The notes under the pieces were generated by a model that was given only the letters and a program-made list of their open reading frames with translations, made no database searches and was not told where the DNA came from. Positions 35,575-43,773 of a stretch of DNA of 64,000 bases are shown piece after piece. The stretch is taken from positions 1,647,393 to 1,711,392 of the forward strand of contig NZ_FOJA01000001.1 of assembly GCF_900110535.1 (NCBI RefSeq), given 5' to 3'. This stretch comes from Halobacterium jilantaiense. Lineage in GTDB: Archaea; Halobacteriota; Halobacteria; Halobacteriales; Halobacteriaceae. The first letter of the stretch is position 1. Every line of letters begins with the position of its first letter. A program made the position numbers and the translations under genes.

Positions 35575-36102
35575 TCACGCAGGCAACGACAACGTATCGA
35601 CGCGCTCGCCGTACTCGGCGTCGTAGAGGTAGAGTTCGTCGATGGTCCACGTGACGGGGCCGACCTGCCGGCCGTCGATGGCGTCGACGGCGCGCTGGCC
35701 TTGGAAGCCGCTGGCGTCTCGCGCGAGCGTGACGTGTGGGTCGTAGTCGTCGCCGCCTTCCATGACGGGGACGGGGTCGAACACCGAGCAGAGACGCTCG
35801 TGGAGGCCGTGGATACCGGGGCTCTCGACGGCGAGGTAGACGACGGGACTGGAGCCGTTCGGCGGGTTCTCGAAGGTGTCGACCTCCGAGACGCGGGCTT
35901 CGACGGCGGGCGCGCCGGCGAGGGCGTCCTGTGCGGTCTGCCACGCCGTCCGGAGTTGCTTCCGGTCGCCGGCGGGGACGCGCTTGACGAGCAACGTCTG
36001 CTCGTGACGTTCGCGGACGCGGTCGAACTCGGTGAGCGCGGGCCGGAGCTCCGCCGCGAGCTCGTTGACGGCCGCCGGGACCGGCGCGTTCACGCTGTAC
36101 AC
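35575..36102 (-). CDS. 2'-5' RNA ligase-family (2H phosphoesterase-like) protein
   Basis: 175-residue protein of the LigT-like group. The C-terminal catalytic motif is intact (DPHVTLARD). The N-terminal one is altered (RERHEQTLLVKR instead of H-x-T), so activity may be lost or changed. The GTG start at MYSVNAPVPAAV matches the family N-terminus as I recall it. It is distinct from ThpR in this window. It may be cotranscribed with the small membrane protein upstream. Confidence 0.75.
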   Translation of the reverse strand: MYSVNAPVPAAVNELAAELRPALTEFDRVRERHEQTLLVKRVPAGDRKQLRTAWQTAQDALAGAPAVEARVSEVDTFENPPNGSSPVVYLAVESPGIHGLHERLCSVFDPVPVMEGGDDYDPHVTLARDASGFQGQRAVDAIDGRQVGPVTWTIDELYLYDAEYGERVDTLSLPA

Positions 36103-36140
36103 GCCCGTCTGTCGGGGGGCGAACGGGAAAGCCCTGGCGT

Positions 36141-36335
36141 TTAGATTTCGTCGAGCAGCCAGAGCACGACGAGCGCGACGACGAGCAGCCCGATGAACGG
36201 TCGCGCGAGCCCGAGAACGGCGGCGAGTGCGCCGACGAACGCCTCCAGAACTTCGAGTGCGAGCCAGACGACGACCAGTACGAGGACGACTCGCAGCAGC
36301 GTGTCGGCGTCGAGTTCGCCGCGTGCCTGTGACAT
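36141..36335 (-). CDS. 64-residue membrane protein
   Basis: Two hydrophobic helices (about 14-41 and 46-61) after a short polar start MSQARGELDADTLL, ending LLDEI. No family is recognised. It lies 38 nt upstream of the 2'-5' ligase-like gene on the same strand. Confidence 0.65.
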   Translation of the reverse strand: MSQARGELDADTLLRVVLVLVVVWLALEVLEAFVGALAAVLGLARPFIGLLVVALVVLWLLDEI

Positions 36336-36640
36336 GCCCGCTCCTTTCGACACCGCGGGGAAGTGCCTTCGGGCCGGTGTGCGACTTTCTGCCAGGCAAC
36401 GTTTAAGCCGGTGGGCCGGTTTCTCGCAGGTACGATGACGCCGCCGGCTCCCACCACGCGTTCGCTGTCCGGGAGCCGCGCGACCGCCCGGCCGGCGGTC
36501 GCAGACGCAGTCCGCCCCGCGGCGGGCACCAGCGTGTCGCGACGACGACCGGGGTCTCCCTGACCCCACACTAGTTACTCCCCCCGACCCCCCGTCGTCG
36601 CATCGCCTTCGACCGACACGACACGCTACACTACACCCAC
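36336..36640 (+). promoter_or_regulatory. argG promoter and 200-nt leader with Arg-rich small ORF
   Basis: A TTTAAG box at 36402-36407 lies about 30 nt before an ATG (36435) that opens a 42-codon frame ending at 36563. The predicted peptide has eight Arg, three of them consecutive near its end (TSVSRRRPGSP). No TATA box is clear at the correct distance from the argG ATG, so argG may be read from this upstream promoter with a leader of about 210 nt. Arginine-dependent control through the small frame is a guess; Arg-rich noise frames are common at this GC content. Confidence 0.4.
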
Positions 36641-37891
36641 ATGCCATCCGGAACCGTCGCGCTCGCCTTCTCGGGCGGGCTCGACACGACAGTCTGCGTA
36701 CCGCTGCTGAAAGAGGAGTACGGCTACGACGACGTGATCGGCGTCACCGTCGACGTCGGCCAGCCAGACGCCGAGTTCGCCGAGGCCCACGAGACCGCCG
36801 ACGCGCTCGGCGTCGAACACCACGTCGTCGACGCGAAGGCCGAGTTCGCCGACCTCTGCTTCGACGCCGTGCAGGCCGGCGCGACCTACCAGGGCTACCC
36901 GCTCGGGACCGCACTCGCCCGCCCGGTCATCGCCGAAGCAATCCTCGACGTCGCCGAAGACGAGGGCTGCACGGCGCTCGCCCACGGCTGCACGGGGAAG
37001 GGCAACGACCAGTTGCGCTTCGAGGCCGTCTGGCGCGCCAGCGACCTCGACGTGCTCGCGCCCGTCCGCGAACTCGGACTCACGCGCGAGTGGGAGATCG
37101 ACTACGCCGACGAGAAGGGCCTGCCCGTGGAGGCCGGCAACGAGGGCGAGTGGAGCATCGACACGAACCTCTGGAGCCGCTCGGTCGAGGGCGGCCACCT
37201 CGAAGACCCGGGCTACCAGCCCCCCGAGGACATCTACGACTGGACGGACGAGCCGACCGGTGACACCGAGACCGTCGACATCACGTTCGAGGCCGGCGAA
37301 CCGGTCGCCGTCGACGGGAAGGCGATGGAGCCCGTCCCCCTCATCGAGTACCTGAACGACCTCGCCGGGAGCTACGGGGTCGGCCGCACGGACATGATGG
37401 AGGACCGTATGCTCGGGCTGAAGGTCCGCGAGAACTACGAGCACCCCGCAGCGACGACGCTCCTCGCGGCCCACGACGCCCTGGAGGGCCTGGTCCTGAC
37501 GAAAGACGAGCGCGACTTCACCGAGGACGTGAGCCAGCAGTGGGCACAGAAGGCCTACGAGGGGCTCGTCGACCACCCGCTGATGGACGCGCTGAACGGC
37601 TACTTCGCCGAGACGCAGTCGAAGGTCACCGGCACGGTCACCGTCAAATTCGAGGGCGGGCAGGCCCGTCCGGTCGCCCGCGAGAGCGAGCACGCCGTCT
37701 ACTCGGCCGACGCCGCCTCCTTCGACACGGAGACCGTGAACGGCATCGAGCAGGCAGACGCGACGGGCGTCGCGAAGTACCACGGCTTCCAGTCCCGCCT
37801 CGCGAACGCCAGCAAGCCCGAACTGAAGACCGACGGCGGCCCGGGCGAGGAGGGGGCGGGAGCGACCGAGGAGGGGGCGAGCGACGAATGA
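36641..37891 (+). CDS. argG: argininosuccinate synthase
   Basis: 416-residue enzyme joining citrulline and aspartate with ATP. The N-type pyrophosphatase loop AFSGGLDTTV is at 8-17, and HGCTGKGNDQLRFE and EDRMLGLKVRENYEHPA are family blocks. The C-terminal about 20 residues form an acidic Gly/Glu tail. It overlaps argH by 4 nt, so the last two arginine steps are coupled. Confidence 0.97.
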   Translation: MPSGTVALAFSGGLDTTVCVPLLKEEYGYDDVIGVTVDVGQPDAEFAEAHETADALGVEHHVVDAKAEFADLCFDAVQAGATYQGYPLGTALARPVIAEAILDVAEDEGCTALAHGCTGKGNDQLRFEAVWRASDLDVLAPVRELGLTREWEIDYADEKGLPVEAGNEGEWSIDTNLWSRSVEGGHLEDPGYQPPEDIYDWTDEPTGDTETVDITFEAGEPVAVDGKAMEPVPLIEYLNDLAGSYGVGRTDMMEDRMLGLKVRENYEHPAATTLLAAHDALEGLVLTKDERDFTEDVSQQWAQKAYEGLVDHPLMDALNGYFAETQSKVTGTVTVKFEGGQARPVARESEHAVYSADAASFDTETVNGIEQADATGVAKYHGFQSRLANASKPELKTDGGPGEEGAGATEEGASDE

Positions 37892-39378
37892 GCGACGGAG
37901 AGGACGAGACCGCGGGCGGCGCTGGCGGCGCTTCGGACGGCAGCGACACGGTCGTGCGCCGCGACCGCTTCAGCCGCGGTCCCGCGCGCTCGTTCCTCTC
38001 CTCGATGGACGCGGACGACCGCATCTTCGCCGCCGACCTCGACGTGGACCGCGCGCACGTCGTGATGCTCGCCGAGCAGGGCGTCGTCTCGGACGACGAC
38101 GCCGAGGACATTCTGGGCGCGCTCGCCGACGTGGAGTCGGCGGGCTTCGACGCACTCCCCGACGGCGAGGACGTCCACGAGGCCATCGAGACGGCCGTCG
38201 TGGAGCGGGTCGGCGAGGCGGGCGGGAAGATGCACACGGCGCGCTCTCGCAACGACGAGGTCGCGGCCTGCATCCGGTACCGGCTGCGCGAGGACCTGCT
38301 GGACGCAATCGAGGCCGTGCTCGCGCTGCGCGGCGCGCTCGCCGACGTGGCCGCGGCCGAGTCGGAGACCGTGATGCCCGGGTTCACGCACCTTCAGCCC
38401 GCGCAGCCGACGACGGTCGCGCACTGGGCGCTCTCCTACGAGGGGACGCTCGCCCGCGACACCGGCCGCCTGCTGGACGCCTACGGCCGCGTCAACGAGT
38501 CACCCCTCGGCGCGGCGGCGTTCGCCGGCACCACCTTCGACGTGGACCGCGAACGGACCGCTGACCTCCTCGGATTCGACGGTGTCGTGACGAACGCGAC
38601 GGACGCGGCTGCGAGCCGCGACTTCCTGCTGGAAGCCGTCGCCGCGCTGTCGTCGGTCGCCGTGACGTGCTCCGGACTGGCCGAGGACGTCGTGTTCTTC
38701 GCGAACCGCGGGTTCGTCGACGTGAGCGACGACTACGCGTCAACCTCCTCCATCATGCCCCAGAAGAAGAACCCGGACACGCTGGAACTGGTGCGCGCGA
38801 CCGCGGGCGACGCGCTCGGCGCGTACCAGGGGCTCGCGACGACCCTGAAGGGGCTGCCTCGGGCCTACAACCGCGACCTGCAGCGCGCGACCGGCCACGC
38901 CTGGACGGCCGCCGACAGCGTGACGGGCGCGGTCGAAGTGGCGACCGGAGCGGTCGCGACGGCCGACTGGCCCGCCGAGGACCTCGAAGCCGCAGCCGGC
39001 GAAGGGTTCTCGACTGCGACGGGCGTCGCGGACGCGCTCGCCGCGGCGGGGCTGCCGTTCCGCACCGCGCACGAGATAGTGGCTCTGGCTGCAGAAGCGG
39101 GAGCCGACCTAGGCGCGGTCGACGATGCGGCCCAGGAGGTCACGGGCGAGTCGCTGTCCGACCTCGTCGACCCCGAACTCGTCGCGGCCGCCCTCGACCC
39201 CGCGGCGAGCGTGGCGGAGCGCGATTCGACCGGCGGGCCCGCGCCGGCCGCGGTTCGGGAGGCGCTCGGCGACGTGCTCGCGGGCATCGACGCCGACGGG
39301 GCGGCGGTGGGGTCCGAGCGCGCGGCGCTCGCGGATGCGCAGCGCGACCTCGCCGCGGAGGTGGCGTCCTATGTCTGA
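37888..39378 (+). CDS. argH: argininosuccinate lyase
   Basis: 496-residue fumarase-superfamily enzyme releasing arginine and fumarate from argininosuccinate. HTARSRNDEVA, TVMPGFTHLQPAQPTT and the signature SSIMPQKKNPDTLE are all intact. The first about 25 residues are an acidic Gly/Ser extension. The ATG overlaps the argG stop. A 222-nt gap with a separate promoter follows before argW. Confidence 0.97.
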   Translation: MSDGEDETAGGAGGASDGSDTVVRRDRFSRGPARSFLSSMDADDRIFAADLDVDRAHVVMLAEQGVVSDDDAEDILGALADVESAGFDALPDGEDVHEAIETAVVERVGEAGGKMHTARSRNDEVAACIRYRLREDLLDAIEAVLALRGALADVAAAESETVMPGFTHLQPAQPTTVAHWALSYEGTLARDTGRLLDAYGRVNESPLGAAAFAGTTFDVDRERTADLLGFDGVVTNATDAAASRDFLLEAVAALSSVAVTCSGLAEDVVFFANRGFVDVSDDYASTSSIMPQKKNPDTLELVRATAGDALGAYQGLATTLKGLPRAYNRDLQRATGHAWTAADSVTGAVEVATGAVATADWPAEDLEAAAGEGFSTATGVADALAAAGLPFRTAHEIVALAAEAGADLGAVDDAAQEVTGESLSDLVDPELVAAALDPAASVAERDSTGGPAPAAVREALGDVLAGIDADGAAVGSERAALADAQRDLAAEVASYV

Positions 39379-39532
39379 GACCGGCTGCTCGCACCGGCCA
39401 GCGACACCCGTGGCTCCCGCAGCCGTGCGACCGCGACGACCGCCCCTCTCGGGGCAACTAGACACATCACGTACTCGAATTTCGGTCGCGTTCGTTCGCT
39501 CTTTTCGGCGCTCTCACGCCGGTAGCGTGCCG

Positions 39533-39600
39533 TTTAGTTAATGTCAACAACTAAATAAGTTCGATTAGTTTAAGTGGGTCGGCGGGGTAGCCGTGGTCGT
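39533..39600 (+). promoter_or_regulatory. argW operon promoter with upstream inverted repeat
   Basis: TTTAAG at 39569-39574 is about 30 nt before the argW ATG, which fits a near-leaderless start. A perfect inverted repeat TTTAGTT/AACTAAA (39533-39555, 9-nt spacer) lies 14 nt upstream of the TATA box in an AT-rich patch unlike its surroundings, a likely binding site for an activator or Lrp-type regulator. The rest of the 39379-39532 gap shows nothing I can name. Confidence 0.6.
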
Positions 39601-39765
39601 ATGACAGCCTGCACCGAGTGCGGGGCCGACGTGGTCCTGCCCGACGACCTGGAAGTCGGCGAAATCGTCGACTGCGACACCTGTGGAACCGAGCTGGAAG
39701 TCATCGAGACCGCTCCCCCGAGCCTTGACCGAGCGCCGGAGCTCGCCGAGGACTGGGGGGAGTGA
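39601..39765 (+). CDS. argW: LysW-like amino-group carrier protein for arginine synthesis
   Basis: 54-residue carrier. A zinc-binding CxxC pair is at C4/C7 and another at C25/C28, and the protein ends in the diagnostic EDWGE, whose terminal Glu (E54) is the residue to which the substrate amino group is joined. It protects the amino group of glutamate during conversion to ornithine, replacing acetylation. All neighbouring genes are for arginine, so I call it the arginine carrier although LysW can serve lysine in other archaea. Confidence 0.92.
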   Translation: MTACTECGADVVLPDDLEVGEIVDCDTCGTELEVIETAPPSLDRAPELAEDWGE

Positions 39766-39766
39766 G

Positions 39767-40642
39767 TTGCGCGTCGGCATCCTCTACTCCCGGATTCGCC
39801 AGGACGAGAAGCTGCTGCTGGGCGAACTCCGGGAGCGCGGCCACGACGTCGAGAAGATAGACGTGCGCGAGCACGGCTTCGGTCTCGACGGCACCGACGC
39901 ACCCCTCGCGGACTGCGAGTTGGTCGTCGACCGCTGTCTCGCGACCAGTCGCTCCGTCCACCTCACCGAGGTGTGTGAGACGTACGGCGTGCCGGTCGTG
40001 AACAGCACCGACACCGCCGCCGTCTGCGCGAACAAGGCCAAGACGAGCCTCGCGCTCGCCGATTCGGGCGTCCCCACGCCGGAGACGACCGTCGCGTTCA
40101 CGCCCGAGAGCGCGCTCGACGCCATCGAGGACTTCGGCTACCCCTGCGTGCTGAAGCCCGTCGTGGGCTCCTGGGGCCGCCTCATGGCGAAGGTGGAGTC
40201 CGAGAGCGCCGCCGAGGCCATCCTCGAACACAAGGACACGCTCGGCCACTACGAGCACAGCGTCTTCTACGTCCAGGAGTACGTCGAGAAGCCGGGCCGG
40301 GACGTGCGCGTGCTCGCCGCCGACGGCGAGCCCATCGCGGCGATGACCCGCTCGGGCGACCACTGGCTCACGAACGCCGCGAAGGGCAGTGAAGTGAACG
40401 CGCTCGACGTGGACGGCGACCTCGCCGAAATCGTCGCCGACGCGAGCGACGCGGTCGGCGGCGGGCTGCTGGGCGTGGACCTGATGGAGCGCGGCGGCGG
40501 TGGCGGCTACACCGTCCACGAGGTCAACCACACGGTCGAGTTCAAGGCGCTGAACGAGGCCGTCGACGTCGACGTGCCGGCGGCCGTCGTGGACTGGCTG
40601 GAGCAGCAGGCGGCCGAGACGACGCCGGAGGTGACCGCCTGA
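39767..40642 (+). CDS. argX: glutamate--[ArgW] ligase (LysX/ArgX family)
   Basis: 291-residue ATP-grasp ligase that attaches glutamate to the carrier protein. The N-terminus MRVGILYSRIRQDEKLLL is the family's; YPCVLKPVVGSWGRLMAKVES and GVDLMERGGGGGYTVHEVN contain the ATP-grasp and metal-binding parts. I chose TTG one base after the argW stop because it produces that N-terminus; no ATG or GTG fits. It overlaps argC by 1 nt. Confidence 0.92.
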   Translation: MRVGILYSRIRQDEKLLLGELRERGHDVEKIDVREHGFGLDGTDAPLADCELVVDRCLATSRSVHLTEVCETYGVPVVNSTDTAAVCANKAKTSLALADSGVPTPETTVAFTPESALDAIEDFGYPCVLKPVVGSWGRLMAKVESESAAEAILEHKDTLGHYEHSVFYVQEYVEKPGRDVRVLAADGEPIAAMTRSGDHWLTNAAKGSEVNALDVDGDLAEIVADASDAVGGGLLGVDLMERGGGGGYTVHEVNHTVEFKALNEAVDVDVPAAVVDWLEQQAAETTPEVTA

Positions 40643-41715
40643 TGGCGGCCACCGAACGGGACGCGAGTGCGAGTGGCGGCGAGACCGCGACGGCGTCGGT
40701 CGTCGGCGCGAGCGGATTCGCGGGCGGGGAACTGCTGCGGCTGCTCGCTGGCCACCCGGGCTTCGAGGTGGCGCAGGCGACGAGCCGCGAGCACGCGAAC
40801 CGGACAGTCGGGAGCGTCCACCCGAATCTGCGCTCGCTGGACCTGCGGTTCGCCGACCCCGGCGACCTCGATGCGGTGGACGTGCTGTTCGCGGCGGCAC
40901 CCCACGGCGTCGCGATGGAGTACATTGAGGAGTGGCGCGACCTCACGGACACCGTCGTCGACCTGAGCGCGGACTTCCGCCTCGATTCCGAGAGCCAGTA
41001 CGACGAGTGGTACGACGGCCACAGCGCGCCCGACCACCTCGACGACGCCGTCTACGCGCTCCCCGAACTCTCCCGCGGAGACCTCGCGGGCGCGGACCTG
41101 ATAGCGAGCGGCGGCTGCAACGCCACCGCGACGATTCTCGGCCTGCTCCCGCTGCACGAAGCGGGGCTGCTGGAGGGTGCGCAGGTCGTCGTGGACGTCA
41201 AAGTCGGCTCCTCGGAGGGCGGCGCGGGCGGCGGCCCGGCGTCCTCGCACCCCGAGCGCTCCGGCGTCGTGCGGCCGTACGCGCCGACCGGCCACCGCCA
41301 CGAGGCCGAAATCGAGCAGGCGCTCGGCCTCTCGGTGTCGTTCACGGCACACGCCGTCGACATGGTGCGCGGCGCGAGCGCGACCTGCCACATTTTCCCA
41401 GCAGAGACGCCCTCGAAGGGAGACCTCTGGGCGGCGTTCCGGGAGACGTACGGCGACGAGCCGTTCGTGGAGACGGTCGCCGGCGGCAGCGGGACGTACC
41501 GCTACCCCGAGCCGAAGGTGGTCGCGGGGACGAACGACGCCGAGATCGGCTTCGAAGTCGACCCCGAGAACGGCCGCGTGGTGACGTTCGCGGCCATCGA
41601 CAACGTCGTGAAGGGGTCGGCCGGGCAGGCCGTTCACGCCGCGAATCTCGCGCTCGGCTACGAGGAGACCGCGGGCCTCGACCAGTTCGGGCTGCACCCG
41701 GTGGGGAGCCCATGA
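40642..41715 (+). CDS. argC: [ArgW]-glutamyl-phosphate reductase (ArgC/LysY)
   Basis: 357-residue NADPH-dependent reductase making the carrier-bound semialdehyde. The NADP loop VVGASGFAGGELLRLL is near residues 19-34, and the catalytic Cys is C159 in ASGGCNATATILG. The C-terminal part contains HAVDMVRGASATCHIF. Start overlaps the argX stop. It is the only arg gene of the argW-argF run not followed closely by the next: a hairpin-rich 127-nt gap separates it from argB. Confidence 0.95.
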   Translation: MAATERDASASGGETATASVVGASGFAGGELLRLLAGHPGFEVAQATSREHANRTVGSVHPNLRSLDLRFADPGDLDAVDVLFAAAPHGVAMEYIEEWRDLTDTVVDLSADFRLDSESQYDEWYDGHSAPDHLDDAVYALPELSRGDLAGADLIASGGCNATATILGLLPLHEAGLLEGAQVVVDVKVGSSEGGAGGGPASSHPERSGVVRPYAPTGHRHEAEIEQALGLSVSFTAHAVDMVRGASATCHIFPAETPSKGDLWAAFRETYGDEPFVETVAGGSGTYRYPEPKVVAGTNDAEIGFEVDPENGRVVTFAAIDNVVKGSAGQAVHAANLALGYEETAGLDQFGLHPVGSP

Positions 41716-41842
41716 GTTCGCTCCGCGAACTCGAACGTCGCTCGGTCGCGACACTCCCTCACGACGGTTCGACTTCCGGGAGACGGTCGCGCGTAGCGCG
41801 CTGCGACTCCCGGCGTCACGCTCACCACGGAGTGTGGTTCGC
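41712..41842. repeat. hairpin array between argC and argB
   Basis: Four hairpins: GAGTTCGC/GCGAACTC (41714-41732, loop TCC), GTCGC/GCGAC (41737-41752), an imperfect long stem beginning CCGGGAG and ending CTCCCGG (41776-41813), and ACCAC/GTGGT (41824-41838). An ATG overlaps the argC stop (ATGA) and opens a 44-codon frame through the array; its peptide shows no recognisable feature and I do not call it a gene. Confidence 0.75.
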
Positions 41843-42664
41843 GTGACGACAGTAGTCAAAATCGGCGGTGCGCGCGCCGTCGACCCGGGGCCGGCGGTGA
41901 CCGACGTAGCACACCTGATGGCGAACGGCGAGGACGTCGTGGTCGTCCACGGCGGCTCGACAGCCGTCGACGACGCGCTGTCGGACTTCGGGCTGGAGCC
42001 GGAGTACGTCGAGTCGCCGTCCGGGATGACCGGCCGGTTCACCGACAGCGAGGCGATGGACGTGTTGGCGATGGCGATGGGGAAAGTGAACACCGACCTC
42101 GTCGCGACGTTCCAGAACGCGGGCGTCCCCGCGGTCGGGCTGAACGGCGTCGACGGCGGCCTGCTGACCGGTCCCCGGAAGTCCGCCGTGAAGGTCGTGG
42201 AGGGCGAGAAGACGAAGATTCGCCGCGGCGACCACTCCGGCCGCATCGAGGCCGTGAACACCGACCTGCTCGCCGCGCAGTTCGACGCCGGCTACGTGCC
42301 CGTCGTCTCGGTGCCGATGCTCGCAGACGAAGGCACACCGGTGAACGCGGACGCGGACCGCGCCGCGGCCGCAGTCGCCGGTGCGCTCGACGCCTCGCTG
42401 GTCGTCCTGACCGACGTGGCGGGCGTCTACGAGGACCCCGACGACGAGGCCAGCGTCATCGAGTCGGTGGCCTCCCCGGACGCGTTGGCGGCCGCCGAGG
42501 ACGCCGCAGAGGGGTTCATGCGCAAGAAGGTGCTGGCCGCGACGGAGGCGCTGGAGGGCGGTGCCGCGGAGGTCGTCGTGACGGACGCGAACCAGCGCGA
42601 CCCCGTGGTGCGCGCGCTCGGCGGGCAGACGGGCACTCGCTTCGACCCGGAGGCGGTCGCATGA
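41843..42664 (+). CDS. argB: [ArgW]-glutamate kinase (ArgB/LysZ)
   Basis: 273-residue amino-acid kinase that phosphorylates the side chain of carrier-bound glutamate. The glycine-rich VVKIGGARAVDP start, VVVHGGSTAVDD and the nucleotide region VVVLTDVAGVYEDP are typical. I prefer the GTG giving MTTVVKIGGA; a GTG three codons earlier lies inside the last hairpin of the array before it. Its stop overlaps the argD start by 4 nt. Confidence 0.94.
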   Translation: MTTVVKIGGARAVDPGPAVTDVAHLMANGEDVVVVHGGSTAVDDALSDFGLEPEYVESPSGMTGRFTDSEAMDVLAMAMGKVNTDLVATFQNAGVPAVGLNGVDGGLLTGPRKSAVKVVEGEKTKIRRGDHSGRIEAVNTDLLAAQFDAGYVPVVSVPMLADEGTPVNADADRAAAAVAGALDASLVVLTDVAGVYEDPDDEASVIESVASPDALAAAEDAAEGFMRKKVLAATEALEGGAAEVVVTDANQRDPVVRALGGQTGTRFDPEAVA

Positions 42665-43773
42665 GCGGGTTCGTCTTCGGCGAGAAACCAATCCAGATTG
42701 CCGGCGGCGACGGCGTCCACCTCCACAGCGAATCGGGTGCCGAGTTCCTCGATTTCGGTGCCTCCTACGCCTGCGCGCCGGCCGGCCACTGCCACCCGGA
42801 CGTGGTCGACGCCGTCCAGTCACAGGCCGCCGACCTGCTGTACGTGCAGGGGTCGTACCCGACGGCGACCCGCACCGCGCTGTACGACCGCCTCGCCGCG
42901 CTCGGCCCGGGCGACTGTTCGAACGTCTGGCTCTGTAACTCCGGGACCGAGGCGAACGAGGCGGCGCTGAAGTTCGCCCGGCACGCTACCGGCTGCGAGA
43001 AAGTCGTGGCGGCCAAGCGCGCGTTCCACGGCCGCACGCTCGGCGCGCTCGCGGCGACGTGGAAATCCGAGTACCGGGAGGGGTTCGCGGTGCCCGAGCA
43101 CGTCGAGTTCGTGGACTACGGCGACCCGGAGGCGCTCCGCGCGGCCGTCGACGACGAGACGGCGGCCGTCCTCCTCGAACCGATCCAGGGCGAAGGCGGC
43201 GTCCACCCCGCCCCCGAGGGGTACCTCCAAACGGCCCGCGAGGTCTGCGACGAGACGGGCGCGGCGCTCGTGCTCGACGAGATTCAGACCGGCCTCGGGC
43301 GCACGGGCTCGCTGTGGGCCTGCGAGCGCGCGGGCGTCGAACCGGACGCGCTCACCGTCGCGAAGGGCCTCGGGAGCGGCCTCCCCATCGCGGCCACGCT
43401 CGTCGCGGACTGGCTGGCCGAGGACGCCGGGAACCACGGCTCGACGTTCTCCGGTGGCCCGGTCCCGTGCGCGGCGGCACTCGCGACCCTCGACGTCATC
43501 GAGGACGAGGACCTCGCGGCGAACGCCGCCGACGTGGGCGGCTACCTTCGGGACGAACTCGCGGCCCTACCCGTCCGCGACGTGCGCGGCGCGGGCCTCA
43601 TGCTCGGCGTCGAGGTGAAGCGGGGGGCGAACCGCGCGCTCCGCGACCTCGCGATGGACCACGGGGTTCTCGCGCTGCCCGCCGGCCGGACGGTCGTCCG
43701 CCTGCTCCCGCCGCTGACCGTCGACGAATCGCACGCCGACGAGGTCGTCGGGGCGCTGGAGGCGGTGCTGTGA
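42661..43773 (+). CDS. argD: [ArgW]-glutamate semialdehyde aminotransferase (ArgD/LysJ)
   Basis: 370-residue class III PLP aminotransferase forming carrier-bound ornithine. The PLP Lys is K235 in TVAKGLGSGLPIAA; LCNSGTEANEAALKFAR and LEPIQGEGGVHPAP are family blocks. Overlaps both neighbours by 4 nt. Confidence 0.95.
   Translation: MSGFVFGEKPIQIAGGDGVHLHSESGAEFLDFGASYACAPAGHCHPDVVDAVQSQAADLLYVQGSYPTATRTALYDRLAALGPGDCSNVWLCNSGTEANEAALKFARHATGCEKVVAAKRAFHGRTLGALAATWKSEYREGFAVPEHVEFVDYGDPEALRAAVDDETAAVLLEPIQGEGGVHPAPEGYLQTAREVCDETGAALVLDEIQTGLGRTGSLWACERAGVEPDALTVAKGLGSGLPIAATLVADWLAEDAGNHGSTFSGGPVPCAAALATLDVIEDEDLAANAADVGGYLRDELAALPVRDVRGAGLMLGVEVKRGANRALRDLAMDHGVLALPAGRTVVRLLPPLTVDESHADEVVGALEAVL

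Noticed and set aside
36435-36563. Arg-rich 42-codon frame as a firm protein-coding gene
   Set aside because: Promoter placement is suggestive, but composition is like random frames in this DNA; kept only as a regulatory hypothesis.
39601-40642. Lysine rather than arginine synthesis for the LysW-like cluster
   Set aside because: The cluster is enclosed by argG, argH and argF and lacks the early lysine-pathway genes; a dual role cannot be excluded but is not supported here.
41712-41846. 44-codon frame between argC and argB as a gene
   Set aside because: It is Arg/Ser/His-rich, made of hairpin sequence, overlaps the argB start, and has no recognisable feature.
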